Assembly (NCBI GenBank): GCA_026129485.1
Contig: JAHCHY010000008.1
Span: 120,657-184,656 of the forward strand
Length of the DNA stretch: 64,000 nt
From: Cyclobacteriaceae bacterium
GTDB lineage: Bacteria > Bacteroidota > Bacteroidia > Cytophagales > Cyclobacteriaceae
Direction of reading: 5' to 3'
In this document: positions 1-7,764 of the stretch, piece after piece
Numbering within the stretch: the stretch's first letter is position 1
How the letters are laid out: the number at the start of each line of letters is the position of its first letter
Made by a program: the position numbers and the translations under genes
The notes under the pieces: generated by a model
Seen by the model: the letters and a program-made list of their open reading frames with translations, nothing else
Database searches by the model: none
What the model was told of the DNA's origin: nothing

Positions 1-260
1 ATCATGCTGATGAAGATCAAATCCTGGAAGTAGTTCGCAAACTCAAAGACTCACCCCGCGATAGCGAAGAAGTAGCTATGATATTCGGCCATAACCCCGG
101 GCTTACCGAATTTGCAAACGCATTATTAAATCAAACTATCGACAACATTCCCACCTGTGGCATTGTAGCAGCCCAACTTCCGGTAGCGCGCTGGCAGGAT
201 GTTACATTCGGCTGCGGCAAAATGCTGTTCTTCGATTTTCCGAAAAGGATTGAAGACTAA
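1..260 (+). CDS. SixA-like histidine phosphatase, 3' end only
   Basis: The frame is open from the window edge (first full codon at 3) to the TAA at 258-260, so this is the C-terminal part of a gene starting upstream. The translation contains MIFGHNPGLTEF, the second-histidine motif of the SixA branch of the histidine phosphatase superfamily, small cytoplasmic enzymes that remove phosphate from phosphohistidine. The N-terminal RHG motif that would complete the assignment is outside the window. The stop overlaps the stop of the convergent exbD gene by 4 bp (257-260). The family call is firm from the motif; the exact substrate is not determinable. Confidence 0.8.
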   Translation, partial: HADEDQILEVVRKLKDSPRDSEEVAMIFGHNPGLTEFANALLNQTIDNIPTCGIVAAQLPVARWQDVTFGCGKMLFFDFPKRIED

Positions 261-814
261 TTTACTGCGCGAGTGGGTTCGGCCATTGAAATGTTCATCG
301 GAATGCCCTTTCGCGCAGCATCATATAGCTGCAATTGGCGCTTATCGTTCAGGTCCAGTTCACGAAATGCCTTAGGCGTAATACCGGCACGTTCTGCATA
401 AATGGTGTAGTAAGCAGCCTGTATCGCATCAAGCGCTTCAATGAACGCGCGTTGCGATGTACCCCTGTCTGTTTTTAAGGAAACAACTGCTTTCTCCGGG
501 TTTTCGGATAATGAAGGATCTATATTGTTATTCAAAATAAATTTTTTGATTTCGTCCGTAACGCCATCCAGTGCATTTCGGGGTTCGCCTTCTATCAGGA
601 ACTGGTTTTCTGAATTAACCTGTATGGTAAATACATTGCGCTGGTGTAACTCCGATATAATATTTTCTTCGTTCCATTGCGGCAGCATCAACGTCAAACC
701 TTTTTCATTTTTAATTACCGTAGTCATCAGAAAAAAGGTAAGCAACAGAAAGGCAATATCAGCCATTGAGCTCGTGCTGACCTCAGCACTGCCCTGTTTG
801 CGAAGCAGGCTCAT
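257..814 (-). CDS. exbD: ExbD-type biopolymer transporter subunit
   Basis: A 185-residue protein with the ExbD layout: a short cytoplasmic N-terminus, one membrane segment at about residues 18-35 preceded by STSSMADIAFLLLTFF (the conserved Asp that ExbD proteins use in proton coupling), then a periplasmic domain. ExbD works with ExbB and TonB to energise outer-membrane receptors; some Bacteroidota copies serve other Tol/TonB-type machines. No exbB or tonB gene is adjacent, which is unusual because these genes normally sit together. The periplasmic part is longer than in E. coli ExbD. It is convergent with, and overlaps by 4 bp, the phosphatase gene. The family is clear; its partner motor is unknown. 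Confidence 0.88.
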   Translation of the reverse strand: MSLLRKQGSAEVSTSSMADIAFLLLTFFLMTTVIKNEKGLTLMLPQWNEENIISELHQRNVFTIQVNSENQFLIEGEPRNALDGVTDEIKKFILNNNIDPSLSENPEKAVVSLKTDRGTSQRAFIEALDAIQAAYYTIYAERAGITPKAFRELDLNDKRQLQLYDAARKGIPMNISMAEPTRAVN

Positions 815-1067
815 AAAATTTCGGAGTTTATACTATGGTAAGCCACGAAAGCGATTTTAGTCACAGGTAGCCTCAAACAAGGCACGAGATTTTTTCCAGG
901 CATTGTCATAGCCATGCATAATCCGGTCATAACGGTCTGTAACACAAAGATTTCTTTCCGGGGGGCGCGTTTCCAATGCATTTCAGTAAATAGTTAATTT
1001 TTTTCCTGCCTCCAATATCAATGGATTGCTTTGTACTTTTTTATAAATTTGGATACAAATCAAGAAC
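815..1067. other. Intergenic region between exbD and the 1068 gene
   Basis: About 250 bp between two divergently transcribed genes, so it should hold both promoters. For the plus-strand gene there is a -7-like TAAATTTG at 1044-1051. I do not see a convincing -7 box for exbD, and no ORF or repeat of note. Confidence 0.4.
1044..1051 (+). promoter_or_regulatory. Bacteroidota -7 box (TAAATTTG)
   Basis: Matches the Bacteroidota consensus TAnnTTTG and lies 16 nt before the ATG at 1068. Upstream TTG triplets exist, but not at the preferred 19-21 nt spacing, so the -33 element is uncertain. Confidence 0.5.
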
Positions 1068-1397
1068 ATGACATCACAAGTTGAGTCTGCCTGGAGTACC
1101 GATCGTATTATTGAAGACATCTACGGCAAACGCACTACCTTCATCCAGGAGTTGTTGCAGCATAATGGGCTGGCTGCTTACCTGGAAGAACAGTTTGATA
1201 CCGTTGCCCTTAGCGTAATTAAAACCGAGTTTTTGAAACGGGACCTGAAACAACTGGCGGATTCCACGCTTGACCTGGTACACTACTCCATGTTAATCCG
1301 CAAAGCAAAAGAAACGGATAACTGGCCGGATGTCCTAACGATAGAAGAGTTTGTTCGGGCGGAGATCAGAACCGTGGTGGTCCGGTACATTTCCTGA
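1068..1397 (+). CDS. Conserved-looking hypothetical protein, 109 aa
   Basis: I do not recognise the family. The product is soluble and mostly helical by composition, rich in charged residues, with no signal peptide, membrane span or cysteine. The central part (FDTVALSVIKTEFLKRDLKQL) alternates hydrophobic and charged residues like a helical bundle. It is probably real because it has a -7-like box 16 nt upstream, Bacteroidota-like codon use, and a hairpin terminator shortly after its stop. It stands alone between exbD and tRNA-Pro, so context suggests no role. Confidence 0.6.
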   Translation: MTSQVESAWSTDRIIEDIYGKRTTFIQELLQHNGLAAYLEEQFDTVALSVIKTEFLKRDLKQLADSTLDLVHYSMLIRKAKETDNWPDVLTIEEFVRAEIRTVVVRYIS

Positions 1398-1435
1398 AGA
1401 ACTGGATTAAATCAAATTACCATCTCAAAAAAATA

Positions 1436-1462
1436 AAGCCTTTAAAACAAGTTTAAAGGCTT
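1436..1462 (-). terminator. Intrinsic terminator, bidirectional hairpin
   Basis: A perfect 11-bp stem (AAGCCTTTAAA / TTTAAAGGCTT) closes a 5-nt loop. Read on the minus strand it is followed by a T-rich run (plus-strand 1422-1435), so it should end the tRNA-Pro transcript; on the plus strand the trailing T-run is weak, but the hairpin may also serve the 1068 gene. Confidence 0.75.
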
Positions 1463-1488
1463 ATTAAGGTGTTTGGTAATTATTCTTG

Positions 1489-1563
1489 TCGGGGTGAGAC
1501 GATTCGAACGTCCGACCTCCACGTCCCTAACGTGATGCGCTAACCGGGCTGCGCTACACCCCG
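1489..1563 (-). tRNA. tRNA-Pro with AGG anticodon
   Basis: A 75-nt cloverleaf on the minus strand. The acceptor stem CGGGGTG pairs perfectly with CACCCCG, the D-arm is GCGC/GCGC, the anticodon stem is TCACG/CGTGG, and the T-loop is TTCGAAT, with discriminator A. Overall it aligns with bacterial tRNA-Pro. The anticodon loop reads TTAGGGA, giving anticodon AGG, where bacteria normally carry GGG, TGG or CGG. CCA is not encoded. A terminator hairpin follows. Confidence 0.93.
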
Positions 1564-1710
1564 AATCCGGAACTTCAAAATCCCCGGGCTTGCCAGGGTT
1601 TCTAAAATCAGGGTGCAAGTATACTAAAAAGTGTCCATAAAAAAGCCTGCTTTGTACAAGGGTTTTTATACGATTCTGGCACCAAATAATTTACAGTCTG
1701 GATAAATCCA

Positions 1711-3615
1711 TCAGGAAGCCGGCAACATTACGGTAAAAACTGAACCGGATCCCTTTTCGCTTTTCACGGAAATCTCGCCACCATTTTTCTCAACCATCTC
1801 TTTACTGATGATAAGCCCGATACCAGTACCCCTTTCGTGGTGCGTACCCGCAGTAGAGAAGCTGGTTGTCGCATCAAATAGCAAGGATAATTCTTCATCG
1901 TTCATGCCAACTCCTGAATCTTTTAAAATAATATGAACCCTATCGTCTACCCGGGTTGCCACCAGGCTGATTTCCCCTTTATCCCACGAGAACTTTATTG
2001 CATTGTTTAAAAGGTTTCGCAAAACAATCTCCATCTGATTTTTATCTACCCATATAAACAAATCATCCGGCACTTCGGTTACCAGCGAAATCTGTTTAAC
2101 TGACATGTTTTCTTCAAACTGATCGGCAACCCGGTTAACCAATTCTGCTACATTTACTTTTGATGGCGTGGCATTAATTTCACTTAACTCGCCCATCGCC
2201 CATTGCAAAAGGCTATCCAAAGCATTTCCGGATGCCTTTATGCGATGGTTCAGACGATCGGACAACACGGCAAACTCCTCTTTGTTCAGGTTGCCTGAGG
2301 CATACAGGCTTAGTATAGATTGCAGGTTTGCCAGCGGGCCGCGCATATCATGGCTGATCACCGAGAAAAGCTTATCCTTTAACTTATTTAATCGCTGCAG
2401 TTCCTGGTTGGATTGTTTAAGATACTTATTCAGTTGCTTTCGCTGACGGCTGGTTCTGAATGCATAGAATACCAATGCGCCTAACAATAATATTATTACT
2501 ATAGAACCTGCTACTGCGTAACGCTGCTGCTTTATGATCAACAGGTTGTTCTCGTTAATCTGGTGCGACAACGCCAGCTCATTCTCCTTTTGCTTAAACT
2601 CGTCAGCAAATGTTAGCTGCCGGAGCTTACTGCTATTAATGCGCTGCTGTTTTTCTTCGGCAACCTCATGATACTCCTGGTAGTACGTATAAGCTTTCTG
2701 ATAATCGCCTAACGCGGCATACGCCTTAGCATACGTTTCGTAGAGGTGGTCTTTCGGGTTAAAAAAATCATTCAGCACAACGACCTTACTTGTGATTATA
2801 TGCTCTGCCGTATCCAGGTATTTAATTGTTTGTAAAGGAAGCTCTTTGCCCAAATAGGTTCGGGCAAGCTGAATGTATGTTTCAATTTCATTTTCCAGCT
2901 CATCAACTTTTTTAATGAGCCGGAGGTTCTCCTGATAGTAGTACAGGCTGCTGTCGTATTTTTTTGTTCGCAGGTAAATACTGCCCACATTACCCTGTAA
3001 TATGGCAATCCAGGCTGTGTCTTTATTTTGAATGGCGATGTTTCCGGCTCGCCTGAATCCCTGTAAGGCACTGTCGTACTCAAGCTGCTCGCGATCAATC
3101 AATGCCAGGCCATTGTAACAATTTATTCGGGTTCGGTGATCGAGCGAGTCCCTGCCCCGTTCCAATGCCCGTATATAATTCGCTTCAGCCTCCTGAAAGT
3201 TACCGGCTTTGTGATGAATCAGGGCCACTTCAAACCAGCAAAGCGCCTCAGCCACCTGTTTCTTCTGCCGGGCATACAGCTTGGCGCTCTCAATAAAATA
3301 AGTAGTTGCCTCGCTCATGCGCCCGTCTGCAAACATAATGGCTGCCCAGCTATATACCCGGGGCAAAACCTTCTCGGCATACTTTTTTTGCCGGGCTATC
3401 AGGGTAATTTCGGTTATATCCTTTTCCGATAATTTGAATTCACCTTTTCTGCACAGCAGCACAAACTCTTCAAATGTTTCTTTGAAGTCTTCGCTGGTGG
3501 CAGCATGGGTTAAACGGGTTTTGTAATCTTCCAATGTGGGAGATGCTGAACCGGCCCGGGCAGGCAGAAGCACGAGGGAGAAATACAAAACAAGATTAAC
3601 CGTACCCTTCATCAT
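1711..3615 (-). CDS. TPR-containing sensor histidine kinase
   Basis: A Bacteroidota-style sensor kinase. I chose the ATG at 3615 (or 3612), not the longer frame to 3672, because MKGTVNLVLYFSLVLLPARA then forms a clean signal peptide. The periplasmic part holds several tetratricopeptide repeats (motifs such as ALCWFEVALIHHKAGNFQEA), then one membrane helix (VAGSIVIILLLGALVFYAF), a coiled linker, and a HisKA domain with H-box FSVISHDMRGPLANL. The HATPase domain has N-box LLNNAIKF, G1 DSGVGM and G2 GTGIGL, so the kinase looks active. No response regulator is adjacent, so its partner is unknown. Input is presumably sensed through the TPR region. Confidence 0.9.
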   Translation of the reverse strand: MMKGTVNLVLYFSLVLLPARAGSASPTLEDYKTRLTHAATSEDFKETFEEFVLLCRKGEFKLSEKDITEITLIARQKKYAEKVLPRVYSWAAIMFADGRMSEATTYFIESAKLYARQKKQVAEALCWFEVALIHHKAGNFQEAEANYIRALERGRDSLDHRTRINCYNGLALIDREQLEYDSALQGFRRAGNIAIQNKDTAWIAILQGNVGSIYLRTKKYDSSLYYYQENLRLIKKVDELENEIETYIQLARTYLGKELPLQTIKYLDTAEHIITSKVVVLNDFFNPKDHLYETYAKAYAALGDYQKAYTYYQEYHEVAEEKQQRINSSKLRQLTFADEFKQKENELALSHQINENNLLIIKQQRYAVAGSIVIILLLGALVFYAFRTSRQRKQLNKYLKQSNQELQRLNKLKDKLFSVISHDMRGPLANLQSILSLYASGNLNKEEFAVLSDRLNHRIKASGNALDSLLQWAMGELSEINATPSKVNVAELVNRVADQFEENMSVKQISLVTEVPDDLFIWVDKNQMEIVLRNLLNNAIKFSWDKGEISLVATRVDDRVHIILKDSGVGMNDEELSLLFDATTSFSTAGTHHERGTGIGLIISKEMVEKNGGEISVKSEKGSGSVFTVMLPAS

Positions 3616-3690
3616 ACTTACAAAAGTAGGCAAGTGAAAAGTAAATAGCGGGAGGAGAAATCTACAGAACACTCAAAAATATTACCTGCT

Positions 3691-4305
3691 CTATTTTTTG
3701 TTCTGTTTTAGATCGCGAATGAATTTTGCCCAGTTAAATGGATTAAGAAAGGGGTTAGTGCGCGGCTGAAACCTGTCGGCAGATGATGTGCTCCATTGAT
3801 CCATGTAATATTTGTAGTTCGCGGCCCCATCCATAGGGGTGGTTTTTATCATCAGGGCAATCAATTCGGCATTGATGTTCTTTTGATCTATGCCATTGTC
3901 CATAGGAATATTTAAGGCCAGTACGGCTTCCTTAAAAACTTCTTCGGTAGGGAAAGGCATAATCTGCACCTCCTTCAGGTAAGTAACATCGGTTACCATT
4001 TCAATTACAATCGTCAGGTTTTCGGGCGCACCTTTTGGCACGATATAATGCTGGCGATGGTAGCCCACCGAGCTGACCACCACGCTATCGCCTTCCAGCA
4101 CGGGCATGGAGAAAAAACCTGCCGGGCTTGTGCTGGTCCCTCTTCCTGCCTTGGGCACATAAATGTGCACCCCGGGTAATACGTTTACACTATCGCTTAC
4201 AAAGCCGGAAAGCTGTATAATTCTTCTTTTGCTCTGAGCCAGCGTTTCAGAGGCAGCGCCAGTTAATATGCCCGCAAAAATGATTAAGCCAATTAGTTTC
4301 CGCAC
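3691..4305 (-). CDS. Carboxypeptidase-regulatory-like domain protein, secreted
   Basis: 204 residues with a signal peptide (MRKLIGLIIFAGILTGAASE, cleavage near LAQ). Residues about 30-100 form a carboxypeptidase D regulatory-like beta-sandwich (LSGFVSDSVNVLPGVHIYVP, then GTSTSPAGFFSMPV and VVSSVGY), the module used in TonB receptors but here without a barrel. The C-terminal half is not recognised and ends in a lysine-rich tail. Such stand-alone proteins are common in Bacteroidota and have no assigned function. It lies upstream of the histidine kinase on the same strand with an 18-75 bp gap depending on the kinase start, so the two could be co-transcribed. Confidence 0.75.
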   Translation of the reverse strand: MRKLIGLIIFAGILTGAASETLAQSKRRIIQLSGFVSDSVNVLPGVHIYVPKAGRGTSTSPAGFFSMPVLEGDSVVVSSVGYHRQHYIVPKGAPENLTIVIEMVTDVTYLKEVQIMPFPTEEVFKEAVLALNIPMDNGIDQKNINAELIALMIKTTPMDGAANYKYYMDQWSTSSADRFQPRTNPFLNPFNWAKFIRDLKQNKK

Positions 4306-4402
4306 AATATCCTTAAATTTAAATCAACCAAAGATATGGATTCAGGCCGGTTAAGCCTAATCCGATCCACTAATGGTTTTTGCTATCTTAGCCGCGCTAT
4401 TT

Positions 4403-4792
4403 ATGCGGCTTAAACATTTTAATATTGACCTTGGCGCACAGATTTTCCTGGCTTGTTCCGATACCTCGCGCCTGCGTATTCTTAACCTGATTTTGACAAA
4501 CGGTGAAATGTGCATTACCGATCTTGAGCATATCCTTGAATTTACGCAAACCAAAACCTCGCGCCATCTGCTCTATTTAAAAAATTCGGGCATATTAACT
4601 TCGCGTAAAATCAACCAATGGGTATTCTATCAATTAAAAGAAGAGGTATCTGACATAACCCGGCAGATATTCCAGTTTTTAAGCCGCGACCCGGTACTGC
4701 AGAAAGACCAGCAGGTGTTTCAAACTCTTTATACCAACCGCGAATTATCGCTTAACAAATTACAACTCAAACCGCTGAGCCAACCCCGTTGA
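4403..4792 (+). CDS. ArsR/SmtB-type winged-helix regulator
   Basis: A small HTH protein: LACSDTSRLRILNLILTNGEMCITDLEHIL, then TQTKTSRHLLYLKNSGILTSRK, is the recognition region of ArsR-type regulators. I start at 4403 because the ATG at 4373 lies upstream of a TATCTTAG box that resembles a promoter -7 element. The classical ELCVCDL metal site is represented only by EMCITDL, with one Cys, so metal sensing is doubtful. It overlaps the transcription unit of the next gene almost directly (1-bp gap), suggesting co-expression with the YjjG-type phosphatase. The target genes are unknown. Confidence 0.82.
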   Translation: MRLKHFNIDLGAQIFLACSDTSRLRILNLILTNGEMCITDLEHILEFTQTKTSRHLLYLKNSGILTSRKINQWVFYQLKEEVSDITRQIFQFLSRDPVLQKDQQVFQTLYTNRELSLNKLQLKPLSQPR

Positions 4793-4793
4793 A

Positions 4794-5486
4794 ATGAAGT
4801 ACAAGTGCATTCTTTTTGATTTAGACCACACCCTGTGGGATTTTGAAACCAACTCATCGCGCACGCTGGCCGAGCTATATGAAGCTCACAACCTGCAGGC
4901 ACGTGGCGTTACCGGGTTTTCGGAGTTCCGGAAAGTGTTCTCCGCCATTAACACCGATTTATGGACGAAATACGATGCCGGTTTGATTAGCCGCGATGAA
5001 ATCCGGTTTCACCGCTTCCGGAGTATCCTTGCTCATTTTGACGTTGACGATGAAAAACTATCCATGACACTTTCAGACGAGTATGTGATGCAATCGCCAA
5101 AAAAAGGTGCGTTAATGCCCCATGCAATCGAATCGCTTGAATATCTCGCATCCCGCTATCACATGACAATCATTACCAACGGGTTTGAAGAAATACAGGG
5201 AACCAAGCTTGCCTCATCAGGCATTACACATTATTTCAAAAGTGTGGTAACCTCTGCCCGGGCCGGGCATAAAAAACCCGCACGCGAGATTTTTGATTTC
5301 GCCCTGGCTGAAAATGGCTTTGCCCACCACGAGGCTGTGATGATTGGCGATAACCTGCACACCGATATGGGGGGCGCCCGTAACGCCCATGTAGATACGA
5401 TCTATTATAATCCTGAACAAATCTCGCACGATGAAACCGTAACCTACGAAATTCATGACCTGAAGCAGCTTTGCGCGATTCTTTAA
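4794..5486 (+). CDS. yjjG: YjjG-type noncanonical pyrimidine nucleotidase (HAD)
   Basis: A 230-residue HAD-superfamily hydrolase. Motif I is ILFDLDHTLWDF at the N-terminus with the nucleophile and acid/base Asp, motif II is IITNGF, motif III Lys lies in GHKKPAREIF and motif IV is IGDNLHTDMGGA. The TLWDFETNS sequence after motif I is typical of YjjG, which dephosphorylates noncanonical pyrimidine nucleotides as house-cleaning. It starts 1 bp after the ArsR-type gene, implying one transcript. Length fits the family. Confidence 0.88.
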   Translation: MKYKCILFDLDHTLWDFETNSSRTLAELYEAHNLQARGVTGFSEFRKVFSAINTDLWTKYDAGLISRDEIRFHRFRSILAHFDVDDEKLSMTLSDEYVMQSPKKGALMPHAIESLEYLASRYHMTIITNGFEEIQGTKLASSGITHYFKSVVTSARAGHKKPAREIFDFALAENGFAHHEAVMIGDNLHTDMGGARNAHVDTIYYNPEQISHDETVTYEIHDLKQLCAIL

Positions 5487-5504
5487 AACCCAACATTTAT
5501 CATC

Positions 5505-5512
5505 TAACTTTG
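5505..5512 (+). promoter_or_regulatory. -7 box (TAACTTTG) for pruA
   Basis: Perfect TAnnTTTG match, 38 nt before the pruA ATG and just after the yjjG stop, indicating that pruA has its own promoter. No clear -33 TTG at standard spacing. Confidence 0.6.
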
Positions 5513-5550
5513 CTCCCGAATTTTTTTTGAACGATTAAACGCTACCTGAT

Positions 5551-7182
5551 ATGTCAACCGGCTTTTTCCATGTTCCGCTACCTAAAAATGAACCCGTACT
5601 TTCTTATGCGCCCGGCACTAAGGAGCGGGCTGCGTTAAAAAAAGCGCTTGCCGATGCACGGGCATCTGTTACCGATGTGCCCATGTATATTGGTGCAGAA
5701 GAAGTGCGCACCGGGAATAAAAAGCCGCTCAACCCGCCACATGATCACCAGCATCTGCTGGGCTATTTTCACGAAGGTGATAAAAGTCATGTAGAGCAGG
5801 CTATTAACGCGGCATTAGCGGCAAAAGAATTGTGGGCCGCATTAAGCTGGGAAAACCGCGCCAGCATTTTTCTGAAAGCTGCCGATCTGCTGGCAGGCCC
5901 TTACCGCTATAAGATCAATGCCGCAACCATGTTAGGGCAAAGTAAAAATGCATTTCAGGCAGAAATAGATTCGGCTTGCGAGCTGATCGACTTCCTGCGG
6001 TTCAATGTGTATTTCATGAGCGAGATCTACAATGAACAACCGGAGTCATCGCCCGGGGTATGGAATCGTATGGAATATCGTCCTTTGGAAGGATTTGTAT
6101 TTGCGTTAACGCCTTTCAACTTCACGGCCATTGCCGGTAACCTGCCCACCAGTGCCGCCATGATGGGCAACACTGTAGTCTGGAAACCTTCCAACACCCA
6201 GGTTTATGCAGCCCACGTAATTATGCAGGTATTGAAAGAAGCCGGCTTACCCGATGGTGTAATTAACTTAGTGTATGTAAGCGGACCCGATGCAGGCGAT
6301 GTGATCTTTAATCATAAAGATTTTGCCGGCATTCACTTTACCGGCAGCACAGGCGTGTTCCAGAACATTTGGAAAACCATTGGGAATAATATTCACAAGT
6401 ACCATTCGTACCCGCGTATTGTAGGCGAAACCGGTGGAAAAGATTTTGTGGTTGCGCACAAGAGCGCCAACCCGCGCGAAGTAGCTACCGCGCTTTCGCG
6501 GGGCGCATTTGAATACCAGGGGCAAAAATGTTCTGCTGCATCGCGCGCCTACATTCCCTCCAACATTTGGGAAGAAGTAAAGCAATTTTTAATTGATGAC
6601 CTGAAGTCGTTTAAAATGGGTCCTACCGAAGACTTCGGCAACTTTATTAATGCAGTAATTGACGAAAAAGCATTCAATTCCATTACAGGCTACATTGAAA
6701 AAGCGCGGCAAAACCCGATGAATGAAATTATTGCAGGAGGCAAATACGATAAGTCGAAAGGATATTTTATTGAGCCTACCGTTATTGTTACCAAAGACGC
6801 TTCTTCCGTTACCATGTGCGAAGAAATTTTCGGGCCGGTGCTTACCATTTATGTGTATCACTCCGAAAATTTTGAACAAACCTTAGAGCTTGTTGACAGC
6901 ACTTCGCCTTATGCATTAACCGGATCCGTTTTATCGAAAGACCGGTTTGCAGTTGAGCTGGCTGCCAAAAAATTAGTGAACGCAGCAGGCAACTTTTACA
7001 TCAACGATAAGCCTACCGGTGCGGTAGTAGGCCAGCAGCCCTTTGGCGGTGCAAGAGGTTCGGGCACCAACGACAAAGCCGGGGCAAAAGTAAACCTGTT
7101 GCGCTGGGTAAGCATGCGCACCATTAAAGAAACCTTTGTTACACCTACCGATTACCGGTATCCGTTTTTGGATAAGGAGTAG
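5551..7182 (+). CDS. pruA: L-glutamate gamma-semialdehyde (1-pyrroline-5-carboxylate) dehydrogenase
   Basis: A full-length 543-residue aldehyde dehydrogenase. The N-terminus (PVLSYAPGTKERAALKKAL) is characteristic of ALDH4-type PruA. The catalytic Cys is in GQKCSAASRAY and the catalytic Glu is in VGETGGKDF; the cofactor region AFNFTAIAGNL-type sequence (FALTPFNFTAIAG) is present. It oxidises glutamate semialdehyde/P5C to glutamate with NAD+, the second step of proline breakdown. The proline dehydrogenase partner is not in this window. It has its own -7 box upstream and ends 3 bp before a convergent gene. Confidence 0.95.
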   Translation: MSTGFFHVPLPKNEPVLSYAPGTKERAALKKALADARASVTDVPMYIGAEEVRTGNKKPLNPPHDHQHLLGYFHEGDKSHVEQAINAALAAKELWAALSWENRASIFLKAADLLAGPYRYKINAATMLGQSKNAFQAEIDSACELIDFLRFNVYFMSEIYNEQPESSPGVWNRMEYRPLEGFVFALTPFNFTAIAGNLPTSAAMMGNTVVWKPSNTQVYAAHVIMQVLKEAGLPDGVINLVYVSGPDAGDVIFNHKDFAGIHFTGSTGVFQNIWKTIGNNIHKYHSYPRIVGETGGKDFVVAHKSANPREVATALSRGAFEYQGQKCSAASRAYIPSNIWEEVKQFLIDDLKSFKMGPTEDFGNFINAVIDEKAFNSITGYIEKARQNPMNEIIAGGKYDKSKGYFIEPTVIVTKDASSVTMCEEIFGPVLTIYVYHSENFEQTLELVDSTSPYALTGSVLSKDRFAVELAAKKLVNAAGNFYINDKPTGAVVGQQPFGGARGSGTNDKAGAKVNLLRWVSMRTIKETFVTPTDYRYPFLDKE

Positions 7183-7185
7183 TTC

Positions 7186-7686
7186 TTAACCAAAAAGAAA
7201 TTTTATCATCCACAATAATACTGCGACCAGCCCGACAATGGTTAACGCGATTAGCAATGTCTGGTTGGTCTTTTCATTTTCTTGTACCCTCTGCTTTCTC
7301 ACATTTCCCAAAGAAAGAATTTCATGAATTCTTTTCGCCTCTGTTATCTCCGGATCAACTCTGTTTGCCACAACTTCCTGTAAACGATTTTGATGACTTT
7401 TCTCCTGACGATCAAGTTCAGCAAGTCGTTTTTCAATCTTCAATCTTATTTCCGGATCAATACTTAAAGCTTCCAGAGATTTGGCAACTGCCAGTACTAC
7501 AATTTTTACAGGATCTTCCAAAGCTAATTTAAGGTCTGGTATCGCTTCAATAGCTTTTAACGTTCCCAAATTTTCGGCAGCTAATGACCTGGATTCATAA
7601 TCACCATTTTTTAGCAAGGCTATTAGGCCCCTTATATCACGCTTATTTCGCAGCTTATCGATTTTGGCTGAAACTTTCTTATCCAT
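7186..7686 (-). CDS. HEAT-repeat protein with C-terminal membrane anchor
   Basis: 166 residues. Residues about 15-75 show HEAT-like helical repeats (IRGLIALLKNGDYESRSLAAENLG, then AIPDLKLALEDPVKIVVLAVA). A charged, probably coiled middle follows, and a single membrane helix sits at the extreme C-terminus (LLIALTIVGLVAVLLWMIKFLF). This is the layout of a tail-anchored scaffold facing the cytoplasm. No enzyme motif is seen. It is convergent with pruA and separated from creD by a hairpin terminator. The function is unknown. Confidence 0.7.
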   Translation of the reverse strand: MDKKVSAKIDKLRNKRDIRGLIALLKNGDYESRSLAAENLGTLKAIEAIPDLKLALEDPVKIVVLAVAKSLEALSIDPEIRLKIEKRLAELDRQEKSHQNRLQEVVANRVDPEITEAKRIHEILSLGNVRKQRVQENEKTNQTLLIALTIVGLVAVLLWMIKFLFG

Positions 7687-7718
7687 TATTCAAATGTTCA
7701 CTTAAGAAAGTTAAGAAA

Positions 7719-7752
7719 GAAGCCGCTTCAAACCTAAATCTGAAACGGCTTC
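7719..7752 (-). terminator. Hairpin terminator after creD
   Basis: Stem GAAGCCG/CGGCTTC extended by TTCA/TGAA with one internal mismatch. It lies 13 bp past the creD stop, and read on the minus strand it is followed by TTTCTTAACTTTC, a moderate T-run. Confidence 0.6.
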
Positions 7753-7764
7753 ATAAGCATAAGT

